In this document: piece after piece, positions 33,731-44,300 of the stretch | Numbering within the stretch: the first letter of the stretch is position 1 | Layout of the letters: the number at the start of each line of letters is the position of its first letter | Notes under the pieces: model-generated | Database searches by the model: none | What the model was told of the DNA's origin: nothing | Seen by the model: only the letters and a program-made list of their open reading frames with translations | Origin: Prorocentrum cordatum | Taxonomy: Eukaryota; Sar; Dinophyceae; Prorocentrales; Prorocentraceae | Reading direction: 5' to 3' | Length of the DNA stretch: 64,000 nucleotides | NCBI GenBank assembly: GCA_963575745.1 | Contig: CAUYUJ010016349.1 | Location: 819,874 to 883,873, forward strand | Translations under genes and position numbers: made by a program

Positions 33731-34190
33731 CGTCGGGCGCTCCCCCGGGCGTCCCCTCGCGCTCGGGCGTCGATCCTGGCCCCCTTCCCCCCCCCCTCAC
33801 CTGGTGGTTCTGCTCCCCCCCCTCCCATGTCGTCCCCCCCCCTCGTCCTCCTCGGGTCTTCCCCCCTCTCATCCCCCTATCCTCTCTCCCCTTCTCCCCC
33901 TCCCCCCCCCCCCTCATCCTCGTGTCCCGCCTTCCCACCCCTTGGCCATCTCTCCCCTCGCCCCCCTCCTCCTCCTCGTGCCTCGCCTGACTTCGCCTTG
34001 TCCACCTGCTCCCTGTCGTCCCTTTTGCGTGCCCCCCTCCTCTTGATTGTCCTCCGCGTCTCCCTTCTCCTCCTTAGTCTCTTCCTCTTTCTTCTCATCC
34101 CTCTCCTCCCTCCCATCCACCCTCACGCTCCTCCTCTTTCTCCTGCTTCCCAAAGCTCTCCTTTACCTTGCTTTCGGTTTCTTCACCTCC
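33731..34190. repeat. C/T-rich tract
   Basis: Polypyrimidine with TCCCCCC and CTCCTC units. Confidence 0.85.
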
Positions 34191-34398
34191 TATGAAGCCT
34201 TCGTCGCCACGGCCAGATTCGCGTTGAAATTCGAGTTCGGACGCACCCCATGAGAGGTCCAAGGGGCAGCGGTATCGGTATCTGTTGGTTTCGCCCTATG
34301 CACGTCGGGCGGATGACAACGGGGACGATAAGCGTGGGGGATCGAGGATTGCAGGAAAGCTCATCCTCCGCCTTTGTCCTCATCCTTCCGTCTTCTTC
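34191..34398. other. Unique sequence, possible minus-strand coding
   Basis: A minus frame reading SPTLIVPVVIRPTCIGRNQQ then IPIPLPLGPLMGCVRT looks protein-like, but there is no splice support. Confidence 0.25.
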
Positions 34399-34898
34399 CT
34401 CCTCCTTCGTTTTGTCCCAACATTCCTTCTGCTCGTTACCTATTCCCTCTTACGTCTCCTCCTCCTCATCCTCCTTGTCCGTCTTCTCTTCCCCTCTACC
34501 TCCTCCCTAATCCTCCTCCTCCTCATCTGTTTCCTCACCCCTTCTCTTCCTCCTCCCCTCACCCGCCTTCTTTCTCCCACCATCGTCCTCCCCCACCTCC
34601 CCCTTCTCACTCAGAAGGTATCCTCATTATTCTACCCTCCTCCATTATCCCTTCCTCGTCCCTTCTCCGTCCTCTTCCGTCCTCCTCCTTCTCATCCCCC
34701 TGCGCTTTTGCCTCCCTCGCCGCCTGGCAACATGAGCCCCAACCCTCCGGCAGTTCAGGGAGGCGCTCTCCTTGTCATCACTTTCCTCCTCCTCGCCCGT
34801 CTTCCCAAGCTTTCCTCGATTCCGGCCCCATTGTTCTCCTCCTCCTCCCCCTTCTCCTCCTCCTCCTCCTCTTCCTCCTTCTAATATCCTCCTCTCCC
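34399..34898. repeat. C/T-rich tract
   Basis: Polypyrimidine, leading into the acceptor at 34901. Confidence 0.85.
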
Positions 34899-34901
34899 CA
34901 G

Positions 34902-35084
34902 CATCGCTGGCGTCCTCGAACATGCCATAATGACGCCTTGCATTCGCTGCTGCATATGATGAGCAGGCTGATTGGCGATATGATGGGTTCAGAGATTGGG
35001 AGTGTTGGTCATGATGGGTGTTCAGTTGCTGTCCACTGCATTCACTTGCTGCACGCTGCCTGCACTAGGAAAACTTCCGAGTGA
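34902..35084 (+). CDS. Candidate terminal exon, 60 codons
   Basis: Directly after an unusually strong acceptor (tcctcctctccccag|cat) the frame reads DALHSLLHMMSRLIGDMMGS then EIGSVGHDGCSVAVHCIHLL, ending TGA 35082-35084. The other two frames stop within 30 codons. Mixed composition argues for coding. AG|C departs from the AG|G pattern. No family recognised. Confidence 0.4.
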   Translation, partial: HRWRPRTCHNDALHSLLHMMSRLIGDMMGSEIGSVGHDGCSVAVHCIHLLHAACTRKTSE

Positions 35085-35154
35085 CGCTGACTTGTGATTT
35101 CTCGCGGCGGTCCCTGCGGCGCGAAAAACAGTGATCCTCGCAGCCTCTCTTTCT

Positions 35155-35160
35155 CTCGCG

Positions 35161-35195
<35 letters not shown>

Positions 35196-35205
35196 CCCCC
35201 TCTGT
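35155..35205. repeat. (CT)n microsatellite
   Basis: Dinucleotide run. Confidence 0.9.
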
Positions 35206-35209
35206 CTGA

Positions 35210-35380
<171 letters not shown>

Positions 35381-35459
35381 TGATTATTCAATCGCTTCGC
35401 TCATTCCGCTAGCCCATGTAGCCTCATCTCTGCCGTTTGGCCGATGGATCGTTGTCAAT

Positions 35460-36290
35460 GCAGCGCTGCTGGGGTCTCTTGGCAGGCGTTTTTGGAGGCT
35501 CTTGGAGGCAGTTTTGGAGCCTCTTGAGGTCTCTTGTGGCCGCCCCGCGCGCGCGAAGTAGAAATACGGTTTACCACTTAGGAGGTCTTACCACGCCTTA
35601 AGTCCGTTGGGCCGGCGAGACGACGACGACGACGACGACGACGACAACGATGGCGGCGGCGGCGGTGACGACGGCACGTATTGTGCCATCGCTGGCGTTT
35701 GGTCCGTTAGGGTGCCTCTTTGGGGTCTCTTGAGGACCTCTTGGGGACCTCTTGCGGCTCCCTAGAGGTCCTCTTGGGGACCTCTTGAAGCCTCTTGGGG
35801 AGCTCTTGGGGCCTCCTCGGCGTTTCTTGGGGCCGAGGGCTCGAAATGTCCGTTCGGGTTCCGAGCCTGGGACACCCTTGTGGACCGTCTTGGGGCCATC
35901 TTGGGCCGTCTTGGAGGCCTCTTGGGCCGTCTTGGGGCCCTCGAGGGCCGTCCTGGGGCCCTCTTGGAGGCCTTTTGGGTTGTCTTGGGGCGATATTTGG
36001 AGCCTCTGGGGCCGTCTTGGAGCGTCGGGAAGCCGAACAGGTGAGAACACCACAATCCGTCAAAACCTAGGGGATTTGTCTTCCTAGGGCCCTCTTGAGA
36101 CGCTTCTTGGAGGCCTCTGTGGGCGTCGTGGAGGCGTCTGCGGCCATGTGGAGGCCATCTTGGGCGTCTTGGACCGATCGGGAAGCGACTCGGAGACATC
36201 TTGAGGACACCTTGAAGCCCTCTTGGAGCGCTCTGGAGCGCCTGAAAGCCGCGCCCAGGCGGAAAACCATCTCTATCGGGAGCGTCCGGG
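35460..36290. repeat. Degenerate G-rich minisatellite (tcttggggcc type)
   Basis: Same family as 9.44 and 41.74 kb, including the shared phrase gggctcgaaatgtccgttcg at 35841. Confidence 0.85.
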
Positions 36291-36400
36291 GGTATTTTTC
36301 GTCCGGGGACCCCCAGGGGCCGCCCCGCGCGCGCGAAGTAGACATACGGTTTACCACCAGTTACCAGCTATCTTAGCACGCCTCTGGCCCGTTGGGCCGG
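35540..36400. repeat. Pair of ~75 bp direct repeats bracketing the minisatellite
   Basis: ccgccccgcgcgcgcgaagt followed by acggtttaccac and gttgggccggcga occurs at 35542-35617 and at 36323-36400. Confidence 0.85.
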
Positions 36401-36409
36401 CGAATTTCA

Positions 36410-36700
36410 TTCAGGCGTTGTTGCCATTGCTCGCAATTGTCATCAATACAATTGTTTCTTCCACATGCTCGAACACAATGGTATACATTTACGCATCGTA
36501 TACATATCCCTCATCTCTCTCCACATGTTTTATACATATATACATGTACATGGGCATATGGGCTGCCCTCTCTCTCTCTCTCTCTCTCTCTGCACGAATC
36601 ATGTTTTTTGTCATGCCGCGTTGTTGCCATTGCTCTCATGCGTCCTCAATACAATTGTTTTGCCCACAAGGTTAAACAATTATATATATATATGTATATA
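36410..36700. repeat. ~50 bp direct repeats and CT/TA microsatellites
   Basis: gcgttgttgccattgctc...caatacaattgttt occurs at 36414 and 36618. tctctgcacgaatc occurs at 35370 and 36588. Confidence 0.8.
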
Positions 36701-36779
36701 TGGAGATAACAAAGACATGGTTGGGACAGACAGACCCCAGTGCAGTCTCGGGAGGGGGGGTAGGGCGCTTGGGAATCGC

Positions 36780-36915
36780 ACCTCCTCCTCATCCTCCTTC
36801 TCTTTCCCCCTTTCGCTGTCCTCCTTATCCCTCTTTCCTCCTCCTCCTCCTCCTCCTCCTCCTCCTCCTCCTCCTCCTCCTCCTTCCTCTCCCCCTTCCT
36901 TGCTCTCTCCCCTGC
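36780..36915. repeat. (CCT)n tract
   Basis: Polypyrimidine ending in ctctcccctgcag. Confidence 0.9.
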
Positions 36916-36918
36916 AGC

Positions 36919-37170
36919 CACCTTGACCACTCGAGGGCCACCGCCGGGGCATCGAGAGTCACTGGCAACTTGCCCCCACTCTGCCCGCCGCGGCATGCCG
37001 CGTCGGGCCTGCACGCTGCACGCGGGCTCGCCCCAGCGTCGGCCGCGCCCGTGGCCCTCCTTGTCCTAGGCGGGAGCACGCGCCGGCCCTCTGGGCCGCG
37101 TCGGCCTCGCGCGCCTTGGCTCGGGCTGGCCTCGCGCCCTCCCAGGGGGGAGCTCCCGAGCGAAGCGAAC
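36919..37170. other. GC-rich island, probably exonic, strand unresolved
   Basis: Plus: the acceptor gctctctcccctgcag precedes a frame reading AASGLHAARGLAPASAAPVA. Minus: a frame reading GKLPVTLDAPAVALEWSRWL is at least as protein-like. Both cannot be right; no domain decides. Confidence 0.35.
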
Positions 37171-37174
37171 CCCG

Positions 37175-37248
37175 AGCTTGAGGAGGAGGAGGAGGAGGAG
37201 GAGGAGGAGGAGGAGGAGGAGGAGGAGGAGGAGGAGGAGGAGGAGGGG
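37175..37248. repeat. (GGA)n array
   Basis: Pure GGA. Confidence 0.97.
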
Positions 37249-37706
37249 TAGGGTTCACATGTGGCCCCCTACCTCCCCCTCCGCGGCCCGCGCCTGCCCG
37301 CGACCGGTGCTGGGCACGCCGCGGGCTGCCTCGCCGCCCTGCGGCGAAAAGCCACGCCGCGCCACGCGCAGAGGCTGACGTCTGGCACGCCGCGCCGCCG
37401 TCGGGCACGCGGCGGCGCCAAGGGGGGCCCTCGAGGCCGGCGACGAGGCCAACGCGTGTGTTGTCCATCGAGGCCCTTCGGCACGACCCATGCGATGTAA
37501 CGATCTACTGATTGGGCTGAGGGGGGTAAAAACACACATTGGGCTAACACACGTCCTGAGGATCATCGAGAGCAGGCGCTGGGGCGAAGGAGAGCTGCAC
37601 GAGCAGCCCCCCCCTCGCCCCGGGGCCAGGCCCACCCTGGGCCATGGGGCGTTGTGTGCGCGCCCCCTGGTTTGGCTGGGGAGGCGTACAAGCTGATCCT
37701 GAGCCC
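37249..37706. other. GC-rich unique sequence, no gene assigned
   Basis: High GC leaves several frames open on both strands. No motif or splice pair stands out. Confidence 0.4.
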
Positions 37707-37895
37707 CAGACCTCCTCGCGCTGTGGAAAAATCACGACGGGAGGCTTTATGCTATTTTCGGCCTATAGGGGCCCCTACCGGGCCCCGAGACTGTCAAAAA
37801 TCGACTCGGGATGAAAAACCGGTCCCAGGGAAGGGGTCCAGACCTCTGGGGGTCGACGTTGCGAACAACATCACGACGTCGGGGGTCTGGGGGCC
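37707..37895. mobile_element. MITE family D, intact-looking copy
   Basis: Left: agacctcctcgcgctgtgga...atcacgacggg. Right: gggtccagacctctgggggt...aacatcacgacgtcgggggtctgg. The two ends share inverted ccagac/gtctgg and cgtgatt-type parts. The interior phrase ggcctat/ctc ggggcccct is shared with 47.8 kb. Confidence 0.75.
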
Positions 37896-38315
37896 CAGGA
37901 TGGGCCAGGCCAGAGGCGGATATGGGTGAGGCTGACTCTCGGCTGCCAGCGGGGACCGCGCGCCCTGGAGCTGCACCGAGGTGCTCCTCGCCGATGGCGT
38001 GACTGCTCCGTGGCGGGGGGAAGGCCGCGAGCCTCTGCCGTCTGGTCGCCGCGCCCGCCGCCTGCTGGGATGCCTGCAGGGCTGGCCCGGTGGCTTCTGC
38101 GCCGACCCTTGCTAACTGGTACCTGGTGCATGCCGCCTGTGCCCGTCCGCGCGGGCGGGCGGCGTGTGGGGCGCGCATCTTCCCCTTCTGGCAGAGCGCA
38201 TCGCCAGAGGTGACGCCGCGCGGGCGTCGGCGAGTGCTCCGCGCAGGACTTGCCGTGGCCCTGCTGCGTCTGCCACGGGTTGAGGGAGGAAAGAAAACCA
38301 CCCAGACCTGACAAT
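37896..38315. other. GC-rich unique sequence, possibly coding, strand unresolved
   Basis: Minus frames (QKGKMRAPHAARPRGRAQAA; then GAEATGPALQASQQAAGAAT) and plus frames (APTLANWYLVHAACARPRGR) both look protein-like. No domain recognised. Confidence 0.35.
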
Positions 38316-38317
38316 TG

Positions 38318-38400
38318 GCGTTTACTAAACGGCCCTGGGCGTTTACTGAACAGCCCTGCCCTGTTCGATTCCTCCCCTGGGCGCGTTTACTAAACGGCTT
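38318..38400. repeat. Short repeat (gggcgtttactaaacgg)
   Basis: Three imperfect copies. Confidence 0.85.
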
Positions 38401-38589
38401 CGCTTGTCGGGGTGATTCTTGTGGGGGGGGGGGGGGTTCTGCCCTGTAATGGAGGTGGACATGACGTGGGGCACAGACGAGATCGATGGGCGGAAGCCGG
38501 TTCGGCCGCGGTGCTCCGCCGTCGGAGACGCGCAGCGCAGCCAGCATTGCATGCGCAAGTCCAGGGTGCCAGCCGCGCTCTTTATGAAA

Positions 38590-38596
38590 CAAGAAG

Positions 38597-38632
<36 letters not shown>

Positions 38633-38700
38633 AAGTATGAACACACAGTCAAGCAGAAAGAGAGAGGTATGAATAGAGAAAGCGAGTAATAGAGAAACTA

Positions 38701-38734
<34 letters not shown>

Positions 38735-38993
38735 GAAAAAAAAGATGGAGAGGGAGAGGGAGAGACAGAGAGAGAGAGAGAGATAGAGAACACACAACAG
38801 CAAAGAGACGGAGAGGGGAAGGGAGAGGGAGAGGTAGAGACAGACACACACACACACATTACATATATGTCAAAGAGCGAGGGCAAAAAGCGATGTGTAG
38901 TATATATGTGTGTGAATGTAGAGATATTCAGAGATATAGAGAGGTACCAATCAACGAAACTACAGTCATGTATATTACGAATGTACAGCAAGC

Positions 38994-39024
<31 letters not shown>

Positions 39025-39026
39025 CG

Positions 39027-39060
<34 letters not shown>
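38590..39060. repeat. (GA)n-rich block
   Basis: Several GA runs separated by short unique pieces. Confidence 0.9.
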
Positions 39061-39061
<1 letters not shown>

Positions 39062-39364
39062 GGCGGGCGGTCAGAGGCGGAGTCCGCAGCCGCCATCCTT
39101 GCCCGCCCGTTTCCTCCCTCATCGTGTCCCGCCTCCTCCTTCCTCCGTGTCCCCTTCTCCTGCCTCGTCCTCGTCATCCTTCTCATCCTCTGCCCCATTC
39201 TGCCTCTCACTGCCCCCTCCTCGCCCCTGTCCCTCCTACGTACCTCCTCCTCCTCCTGCTCCTCCTCCCCCTCCCTGTCCCTCCTCCGCCTGCCCCCTCC
39301 GTGTCCCTCCGCCTGCGCCGCCTGCTCCGCCTGCTCCTGCTCCGTCGTCTCCTCCTCCTCCACC

Positions 39365-39485
39365 GCGCCCCCCCCCCCCCCCCCCTCCCGGAGGCGGGAC
39401 GCGGCGGGGCGAGGCCGGGCACCGCGCCCCCCCCCCCCCCCCCCCCCGGGAGGCGGGGCGCGGCGGGGCGAGGCCAGGCACTGCC
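39365..39485. repeat. ~60 bp tandem duplication with poly(C) runs
   Basis: gcgccccccc... followed by ggaggcggg(a/g)cgcggcggggcgaggcc occurs twice (39366 and 39425), each starting with about 18-22 C. Confidence 0.9.
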
Positions 39486-39494
39486 GCAGAGGCA

Positions 39495-39570
39495 GGAGCC
39501 CAGCGTGACGATCGGGAGGCAGGGCGCCCGGCCTCCCGACGTCTGCGGCCTCCCCGACCTTCCAGGGCGG
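39495..39570 (+). CDS. Weak exon candidate before a (GGA)n array
   Basis: After gcactgccgcag|aggcag the frame reads PSVTIGRQGARPPDVCGLPD. Other frames are open. No donor. Kept only as a lead. Confidence 0.2.
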
Positions 39571-39660
39571 GAGGAGGAGGAGGAGGAGGAGGAGGAGGAG
39601 GAGGAGGAGGAGGAGGAGGAGGAGGAAAGGGACGAGGAGGAGGAGGAGGAGGCTAAAACG
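39571..39660. repeat. (GGA)n array
   Basis: Pure GGA, with one interruption near 39628. Confidence 0.97.
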
Positions 39661-39783
39661 TAGTCCTCCAGACCCTACAGGCCTGCCTGGACTGCCGAAC
39701 ATCTCGACGGGAAGTTCGACGTCAAGGTCCTGGTGCTATGTTTTAGCCCTCCTGGAAGGTCAGGGCGTTCCCTCAGAGGACCG

Positions 39784-39950
39784 AAGCTTCTCGCCGTGGG
39801 CAGCTCTTGGGCATGGGGGCCTTGGGGCCTTGGTGCCCTACTAGCTTGCCGATTTTCGCCGATTCGACGTCTCCCAATTCGGCTGCCGATATCTGCCGAT
39901 CCGATCCATGTCGATCGCCGATCCGATTCATTGGTTGACGCCGCACCGCC
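39784..39950. repeat. Dispersed ~150 bp repeat, copy 1 (second copy 42350-42515)
   Basis: ggtgccctactagc(t/c)tgccgatttt... through gtcgat(c/g)gccgatccgatt is shared by both places. Contains clustered gccgatccgatt units. Confidence 0.85.
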
Positions 39951-40254
39951 GACCACGTGGGGCGGCAGTAAGAGTGAAACACTGAGTTTGCGGAACGATT
40001 TCTGTGGAATCTTGCGGTTTCAGCTTCTTGGGATTTCGTCGGGGACGGTTGGCGGATCGCCGCTCTGCTCTTGGGCTTCTCTGGGTTCTCTTGGCAGCAC
40101 TTTTGAGGCCTCTTGAGAGCCGTTTTGAGGCCTCTAGGAGCTCATTCCCAACCCTCCTGCGTTGGGTTCTCGTTTGAATAGAGCACTGCTCGCGCCTTCC
40201 TTCCCGCCCCCCCCGTCCCTCTCTTCCCCCCTGCCTTCGCTCATCGCTGCGTGC

Positions 40255-41515
40255 CAGCTGGGGGGCTGCGATCTGTGACACTGTCGCCACTTTCGAGGCC
40301 TGCTGGGGGGCCCAGCACAGTGGGTACCCACCGCGGCTGGGGGCTGCGATCTGTGAAACTGTCGCCACTTTCGAGGGCTGCTGGGGGGCCCAGCACAGTG
40401 TGCACTCGCGGCGGATTCAAATGGGACCTCGCCATCCCTGGGGGGCTGCGATCTGTGAAACTGTCGCCACTTTCGAGGGCTGCTGGGGGGCCCAGCACAG
40501 TGTGCACTCGCGGCGGATTCAAATGGGACCTCGCCATCCCTGGGGGGCTGCGATCTGTGAAACTGTCGCCACTTTCGAGGGCTGCTGGGGGGCCCAGCAC
40601 AGTGTGCACCCGCGGCGGATTCAAATGGGACCTCGCCATCCCTGGGGGGCTGCGATCTGTGAAACTGTCGCCACTTTCGAGGGCTGCTGGGGGGCCCAGC
40701 ACAGTGGGCACCCGCGGCGGATTCAAATGGGACCTCGCCATCCCTGGGGGGCTGCGATCTGTGAAACTGTCGCCACTTTCGAGGGCTGCTGGGGGGCCCA
40801 GCACAGTGTGCACTCGCGGCGGATTCAAATGGGACCTCGCCATCCCTGGGGGGCTGCGATCTGTGAAACTGTCGCCACTTTCGAGGCTGCTGGGGGGCCC
40901 AGCACAGTGTGCAGCGGATTCAAATGGGACCTCGCCATCCCTGGGGGGCTGCGATCTGTGAAACTGTCGCCACTTTCGAGGGCTGCTGGGGGGCCAGCAC
41001 AGTGGCACCCACGGCGGATTCAAATGGGACCTCGCCATCCCTGGGGGGCTGCGATCTGTGAAACTGTCGCCACTTTCGAGGGCTGCTGGGGGGCCCAGCA
41101 CAGTGGGTACCCACGGCGGATTCAAATGGGACCTCGCCATCCCTGGGGGGCTGCGATCTGTGAAACTGTCGCCACTTTCGAGGGCTGCTGGGGGGCCCAG
41201 CACAGTGGGTACCCACGGCAGACTCAAATGGGACCTCGCCATCCCTGGGGGGCTGCGATCTGTGAAACTGTCGCCACTTTCGAGGCCTGCTGGGGGGCCC
41301 AGCACAGTGGGTACCCACGGCGGATTCAAATGGGACCTCGCCATCCCTGGGGGGCTGCGATCTGTGAAACTGTCGCCACTTTCGAGGCCTGCTGGGGGGC
41401 CCAGCACAGTGGGTACCCACGGCGGATTCAAATGGGACCTCGCCATCCCTGGGGGGCTGCGATCTGTGAAACTGTCGCCACTTTCGAGGCCTGCTGGGGG
41501 GCCCAGCACAGTGGG
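40255..41515. repeat. 102 bp minisatellite, 13 copies
   Basis: ctgcgatctgtga occurs at 40266, 40344 (short unit) and then every 102 bp (95-100 twice) to 41457. The unit carries ctgtcgccactttcgaggg, ggggggcccagcacagtg and gcggattcaaatgggacctc. Since 102 is a multiple of three and no stop occurs, open frames of 34-residue repeats run on both strands (plus RSVKLSPLSRAAGG; minus GMARSHLNPPWVPTVLGPP). No evidence of translation. Confidence 0.97.
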
Positions 41516-41739
41516 CTTCCCGCACGTTTTTCTCCTGCTCTTCGTTCCCGACTCCCCATGTCCTCTTCGAGCCTGTAGTTGTCGCCCCTCGTTCTTGTAT
41601 GGTTCTCCTGCGCATCATTCCATTGGCGCGTGTCCCAAGTAGCTTACATATCAAACAACGGATCCTGCAATTTGATTGTCCGTGCAAGTTTCGGCCAACT
41701 CCTCGTTTCCGATGATACAAATGGGTTGGGTACGTCACA

Positions 41740-42230
41740 GGGTAATTTTGGGCCTCACGGGGGCCTCGTGGGAGCCCCTCTTGGGGTCCCATTGGCGCCT
41801 CTTCAGGTTTTTTCCGGGCCGAGTGCTCGAAATGTTCATTCGGGTTCCCCCTCTGGGCCTCCATTTTGGGCCGTCCTGGGGCCCTCCTGGGTCGTTTTGG
41901 AAGCTTCTGGGGCCGTCTTGGGGCCCTCTTTGGCCCTGTTGGAGAAGGCTTCTTGGGCCGTTGTGGGCCTCGTGAACGCCCCAGAGGCGAATGAGCTAAA
42001 CATATACGTATTACATAGGGAATGGGACGATTGTTGCTTCTCGAGGGACGCCTCTTGGTGGCTTCTTGGGGCGTATTGGGGGCCTCTGGGACCGTCTGCA
42101 GGCGATCTTGGGTGTCTTGGAGCGATCTTTCGGCGGCTCGTAGCCCTCTTGGACCGTCCAGGGTGTCTTTTGGGGCCCTCTTGGCCCGTTTTGGGGCCCC
42201 CTGAGGCTCCAAGGGTGCGGCCGACACCTT
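41740..42230. repeat. Degenerate G-rich minisatellite (tcttggggcc type)
   Basis: Carries gtgctcgaaatgttcattcg, the phrase shared with 35.84 kb. Confidence 0.85.
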
Positions 42231-42349
42231 TGCCCCCCCCCGCCCCCCCCACCTCCAAACCGGCCGGACCGGGCTCCCGGGTGAGGGGTTTGGGGGAAGC
42301 ATCCCACACGCCGTGACCCCAAGGGGTCGGCGGATTTATCGATTCGATT

Positions 42350-42515
42350 GTGGGCTCTCCCCAACTCGGCCGTAGGCAGTTTTTGGGTATGCGGGCCTTG
42401 CGGCCCTGGTGCCCTACTAGCCTGCCGATTTCCGCCGATTCGACTTCTCCCAACTCGGCTGCCGATCCGATTCGTGTCGATGGCCGATCCGATTCCTCGA
42501 TCCGCTTCTGGGCTC
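42350..42515. repeat. Dispersed ~150 bp repeat, copy 2
   Basis: Second copy of 39784-39950. Confidence 0.85.
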
Positions 42516-42569
42516 TCCTCCCCTCCCCCCCTGGATCACCCGGACTATCGACGAGCAGATGTTCAGACT

Positions 42570-42790
42570 GCTCGGGGGGGGGGGGGGGGGACGGGGGGGC
42601 CGCCGCCGCCGCGACCGCGCCTCCGCCGCCCCTTCGCGCCGCGCGCGAGGCACGAGCACCGCCCGCCCACAGGGCGCAGGGCGCGCGCCGGGGGCGCGTG
42701 GCGCCGGGCCGCGCGCGCCGGCAGGGGTGCGCGCGCGCGCGCTGGTCAGGGGCAACGACAGGGGGGGGAGAGGCATATATGGGGGGCTGC
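42570..42790. other. Very GC-rich segment, no gene assigned
   Basis: Ala/Arg/Pro-rich frames in all directions; begins with a G run. Confidence 0.4.
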
Positions 42791-42825
42791 ATCGACCCCA
42801 CATCGCCCACTGACCGCCGATGAGG

Positions 42826-42930
42826 GCCCGAGAGCCCCGAGCCTGCCCAGGAAGGTGCGGATGTATGATCGGAGCCCTATGGCAGATCCATCGGCGATGC
42901 ACATCGCCGATTCCAGGTCGATGCTTCCCC
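42826..42930. repeat. Dispersed repeat H
   Basis: The cctgcccaggaaggtgcgga, atcggagcccta and atcgccgattccaggtcgat phrases recur at 58210-58290 and 58935-58980. Confidence 0.75.
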
Positions 42931-42943
42931 CCCTTCTGCTCAT

Positions 42944-43129
42944 GTCGGGCGTGTCCCCCATACAGGGGGATGTTCGACGAAAAATCAAAAATACCCCAAA
43001 AATACACCACAAAGGCCAAACAATATTCAAAAAATAGTCCCCAGACTATTTTTGGACTTTGGACTATGTTTTGATTGTGTTTGTTTCATTCTTCATCGAA
43101 AATCTCCCTGTATGGGGGACAGGCCCGAC
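42944..43129. mobile_element. MITE family A, intact copy (186 bp)
   Basis: Left end gtcgggcgtgtcccccatac then agggggatgttcgacga; right end is the inverse (tcgaaaatctccctgtatgg then gggacaggcccgac), about 30 of 35 bases matching. The AT-rich interior (atagtccccagactattttt) has no coding capacity. Half copies lie at 6.2, 45.5, 46.7 and 57.8 kb. Confidence 0.9.
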
Positions 43130-43199
43130 TTAACCTTATGCCAGTCCGCCCTTCTCGCTGCCCCTCCGCTGGGAGGCGGCGCCCGCGCGCCCCCCCCCC

Positions 43200-43273
43200 C
43201 AAGCGTCCGCCGACGGGGAGGCCCAGGGGCAGGCCCTCCTCGCGCTCGCCTTCCCCGAGATCCATGGCCAGGG
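43200..43273 (+). CDS. Candidate short exon
   Basis: After a C-run the frame reads SADGEAQGQALLALAFPEIH GQG. An AG|G acceptor lies at acggggag|gcccag. No clear donor. Lies between MITE A and MITE B. Function unknown. Confidence 0.35.
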
Positions 43274-43299
43274 GAACCAAAAGTGGCCTAAACATAAAC

Positions 43300-43437
43300 A
43301 CTCGGAGGTCCGCGCGGATCTCTCGGATCGGCGCTGGACCCCCCTCCCTGGCGCGCGGAGCGCGCCAGGGGCGGCGCCGGAGGCGCCGCCGGGGGGCCCC
43401 CGGCGCCGAACCGAGAAATCCGCGCGGACCTCCGAGT
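43300..43437. mobile_element. MITE family B, intact copy (138 bp)
   Basis: Left actcggaggtccgcgcggat and right atccgcgcggacctccgagt are exact inverses. A second, inner GC-rich inverted pair (ggcgccgg/ccggcgcc) makes the whole element a hairpin. Confidence 0.92.
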
Positions 43438-43677
43438 TGTTATATCTATAACATTTGTTGTTCCCCTAATGGCGCTGCATTTCTTTTCACAGCGGGCATC
43501 TTCGCCCAGGCTCGCGCCCTTGGACCCTCACAGAGCGATCCACCTCGAGGCATCGCGCAGAGAGACGGGTCTGGGGCTCTGGGCGTGATCTCACGATGCT
43601 GTATGTTTGTTCGCTGCCTCGGATCTCAGGGGCGCCTCTTCGCCAGGGGAGAGCGAAGAGCCCAGGTCGACTGCACT

Positions 43678-43850
43678 TATAAGAGTGACCCTCCTCCAGA
43701 GTGACCTTTTGTGGTGCGGGCTCACCGGGGTCCCCCGATCGCCGAGCGCGCTGCGATAGTAGCGTCTTGCGCGCGTGTGTTCGGTCCCCCCGCGGCCCCC
43801 CAAAATGCCACCAAAGGTCACTTTTACCCAGGGTCACTCCTGCGTGTGGC
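43678..43850. mobile_element. MITE family C (173 bp)
   Basis: Left ataagagtgaccctcctcca...gtgaccttttgtggtg; right inverse caccaaaggtcacttttacc...cagggtcactcctgcg. Confidence 0.85.
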
Positions 43851-43879
43851 CGACCGGACATCCGGCGTCCCGACACGGA

Positions 43880-44040
43880 GGATGTTTATAGTTTTCGGCC
43901 TCTCGGGGCTCTTACGACGGCCTGAGGTCCATCGTCAACAAACGGCTCGGGATAAAGAACTTGTCCTGGAGAAGGGGTCGAACAACTCGAGACGCCTGAT
44001 GTCTAGGAATGGGTGATGTTTCGACCCGCGTCTGAAGTTG
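43880..44040. mobile_element. MITE family D, diverged copy
   Basis: ttttcggcctctcggggct, ggctcgggataaagaacttg and ggagaaggggtcg match the family D interior. Termini not recognisable. Confidence 0.5.
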
Positions 44041-44300
44041 TCCTAGGTGCGCCCACGTCATAGTTGACCAAGGTTCCCGTTTACGGGACCCTGAATCTAG
44101 GGGCGGTCCACGCGGGCTCAATTGAGATCCGACTCGATGCCGGCGCCGGCAGGATCGATCCGATCCGAGCCCGGTTTCCCGACGGTGCATCTTGGCGCGG
44201 TCGATTCGGTTCGAGCTCGATCCCGTGCCAGTGCAGCCCGGTTCGACGCGCGTTCCGATCTGGTCTGATTTCCCAGTCCGGCCCAGGAGCCCGACGTTTT
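44041..44300. other. Sequence of short gatccgat-type repeats, no gene assigned
   Basis: An open plus frame (KVPVYGTLNLGAVHAGSIEI) crosses it, but the DNA is made of degenerate ttcgatcc/gatccgag units. Confidence 0.4.

Noticed and set aside
38355-38380. tRNA T-arm-like gttcgattcc
   Set aside because: No acceptor stem, anticodon arm or other tRNA elements around it; part of a short tandem repeat.
40255-41515. CRISPR-like array of regularly spaced repeats
   Set aside because: The whole unit repeats with no variable spacers, and the context is eukaryotic.
40241-42302. Repeat proteins of 390-460 codons
   Set aside because: The 102 bp minisatellite is open in several frames on both strands; nothing favours one.
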